Positions 62,856 through 64,000 of a DNA stretch of 64,000 nucleotides are shown here, in pieces. The stretch lies in NCBI RefSeq assembly GCF_002105155.1, contig NW_019029020.1, forward strand, positions 164,501 through 228,500, read 5' to 3'. Source of the stretch: Lobosporangium transversale. Its lineage: Eukaryota; Mortierellomycota; Mortierellomycetes; Mortierellales; Mortierellaceae. The notes beneath the pieces were generated by a model. The model was not told the DNA's origin. It did no database searches and saw only the letters and a program-made list of their open reading frames with translations. How positions within the stretch are numbered: the first letter of the stretch is position 1; each line of letters begins with the position of its first letter. The position numbers were made by a program, and so were the translations under genes.

Positions 62856-63961
62856 GTGGAGAATGAAGTTGAGGAACAGGCTTGGAAATTGCTGTGTTCC
62901 TGAATGTATTTAAGAAAACAAAGTCATGTGAAAGATTGGTCCATGGAAATAAAGAAATGTATAGGATTTACTGAATCACAAGATTTACGGCGGTTTTACT
63001 TGATTAATAATTCCATTTCAAACTTAAATTTTATTCATTTCAATGCTATTCGAAAATAAATAAAAATGTCTTTCCTGAATGGGGGGTGCAGTGAAAAACT
63101 TAAGGATACCATTGTTGTGGAAATAGTTAATGCGAATCATATGGCAAACCAAATGAATAAGGAGAATATGGGATCGAAGTTTGTAAAATGTAATTCTTAC
63201 AATAGCTGCGCTTTCACGCATTTTTATCATCAACAAATGACGATTACACTGAAGTATTCGAACATTAATTGTGGTAAAGTTCCTCAAACGAGAGCACTAA
63301 CGCACTTCTTCGATATTATTGGTAAAGGATGTATTCTGTTCAGCCCTCTCTTTTATCACTATGAGCGGACTTGTACTCAAAAACGGTTTGTGATCTTTAT
63401 CTTAAAAGGGAGCTCAAAATAGGGAAATGAGAGCGGATTTCAAGCACAGCCTGTAAGTGTTGGGCATCTGGCTAACTGGCTTTCAAGAGGCCAATAGCTT
63501 CATCATTCACACCTTCTCTCTAAAATCAATACTATATAGTACGTAGGGTTACCGGTAGGGGAGAGTGAGTTAGTATTCGAACCCGGAGAACTGGATAACC
63601 ATAATTCAATTGTGATTCAAAGATAACAGACAGGGCAAATCGGATTTTGGAGAGAGGGCTCCCATGAAGTCCTTGATCAGTGTCAGTTAGAGTCAAGGCA
63701 AAGAGATACAAGCCATCCCAAGAATATAAAAATAATTTCATGCCTTGTTTGATCTTTCACTCTTTTTTCTCTTCCTCCAAGAAAAGACTGTCCATTCATC
63801 TCATCCCACTGGGTGTGCTACTTTATTCCGTTTCAAAGTCGCCTCTGTCGACTCCAGAAAAAGCTTAAAAAAAAAAAAAAAAAAAGATAGAGCATTTCCA
63901 CTCTTTGCATTGCTGCTTTCCTCATCTATAAGCCCATACGCTTGACCATATTCAGTACAAC
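62856..63961. other. 1.1-kb intergenic region
   Basis: Upstream of the hydrolase (-) and of the truncated gene at 63962 (+). Contains a 118-codon plus-strand open frame at 63066-63422 whose product I do not recognise (Cys- and His-containing, no motif). A pyrimidine-rich segment at 63740-63960 interrupted by an A-run (63868-63885) looks like promoter/5' UTR for the last gene. Confidence 0.45.
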
Positions 63962-64000
63962 ATGAGTGAGAACCCTTACCTTTCTCTGATTGCCAACCTC
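63962..64000 (+). CDS. Start of a gene cut by the window end
   Basis: An ATG at 63962 follows a pyrimidine-rich promoter-like region and opens a frame (MSENPYLSLIANL) that runs to the window edge without a stop. The leader before it (ACCATATTCAGTACAAC) resembles those before other genes here. Only 13 codons are visible, so no function can be assigned. Confidence 0.4.
   Translation, partial: MSENPYLSLIANL

Noticed and set aside
63530-63610. tRNA-like B-box sequence (TATTCGAACCC) with a nearby GGTTACC/GGATAACC pairing
   Set aside because: No A box at the right distance, no cloverleaf, and the T-arm would not pair.

Overview
This is nuclear DNA of a filamentous fungus, most likely an early-diverging, intron-rich lineage such as Mortierellomycota/Mucoromycota. 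The lineage is an inference. It rests on short GT-AG introns in almost every gene, AT-rich non-coding DNA full of A/T homopolymers and microsatellites, and fungal-type proteins: a THI20-type HMP kinase/TenA fusion, a THI6-type ThiE/ThiM fusion, a metacaspase, a PH-CRIB PAK kinase and a GRAM/VASt sterol-transfer protein. I found no rRNA, convincing tRNA, CRISPR or intact transposon. Exon models were assembled by hand from splice sites and family sequence. For every complete spliced model the exon lengths sum to a multiple of three.

Layout. 731-3848 (+): GCK-III/STE20-like kinase lacking its 5' exon. 4323-6766 (-) and 7393-9827 (+): divergent THI20-like and THI6-like genes, together the HMP and thiazole arms of thiamine biosynthesis plus their coupling. 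10103-11862 (-): metacaspase. 12660-12906 (+): probable small pseudogene. 13875-15239 (+): maleylacetoacetate isomerase. 15532-18228 (-): R3H/G-patch protein (SQS1-like). 18699-20793 (-): DBR1 lariat debranching enzyme. 21147-24835 (-): Cla4-type PAK. 26386-28053 and 30562-32223 (-): two almost identical intronless FMO genes flanking an ING/PHD gene (28518-30278, +). 32380-32922 (+): transposase relic, followed by about 3 kb of gene-poor sequence. 36057-40504 (-): LAM/GRAMD1-like sterol-transfer protein. 42114-44182 and 44592-47577 (+): tandem enolases. 48269-51035 (-): RAS GTPase built from extreme microexons. 51036-55269: 4.2 kb with no recognisable gene. 55270-57179 (+): AP-3 mu subunit. 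57424-59682 (-): mucin-like single-pass membrane protein. 60990-62855 (-): membrane-anchored isoprenylcysteine-methylesterase-like hydrolase. 63962-end (+): start of a truncated gene.

Main points of interest: (1) the RAS gene, where reading frame and the conserved switch-I sequence are restored only by a 2-nt exon, next to 18-, 18- and 22-nt exons and a GC-AG intron; (2) a 9-nt exon inside the catalytic loop of the STE20-like kinase; (3) a 6-nt first coding exon in DBR1; (4) two duplicated gene pairs (FMO, enolase) whose divergence pattern suggests gene conversion; (5) linkage of thiamine genes and of two splicing-related genes.
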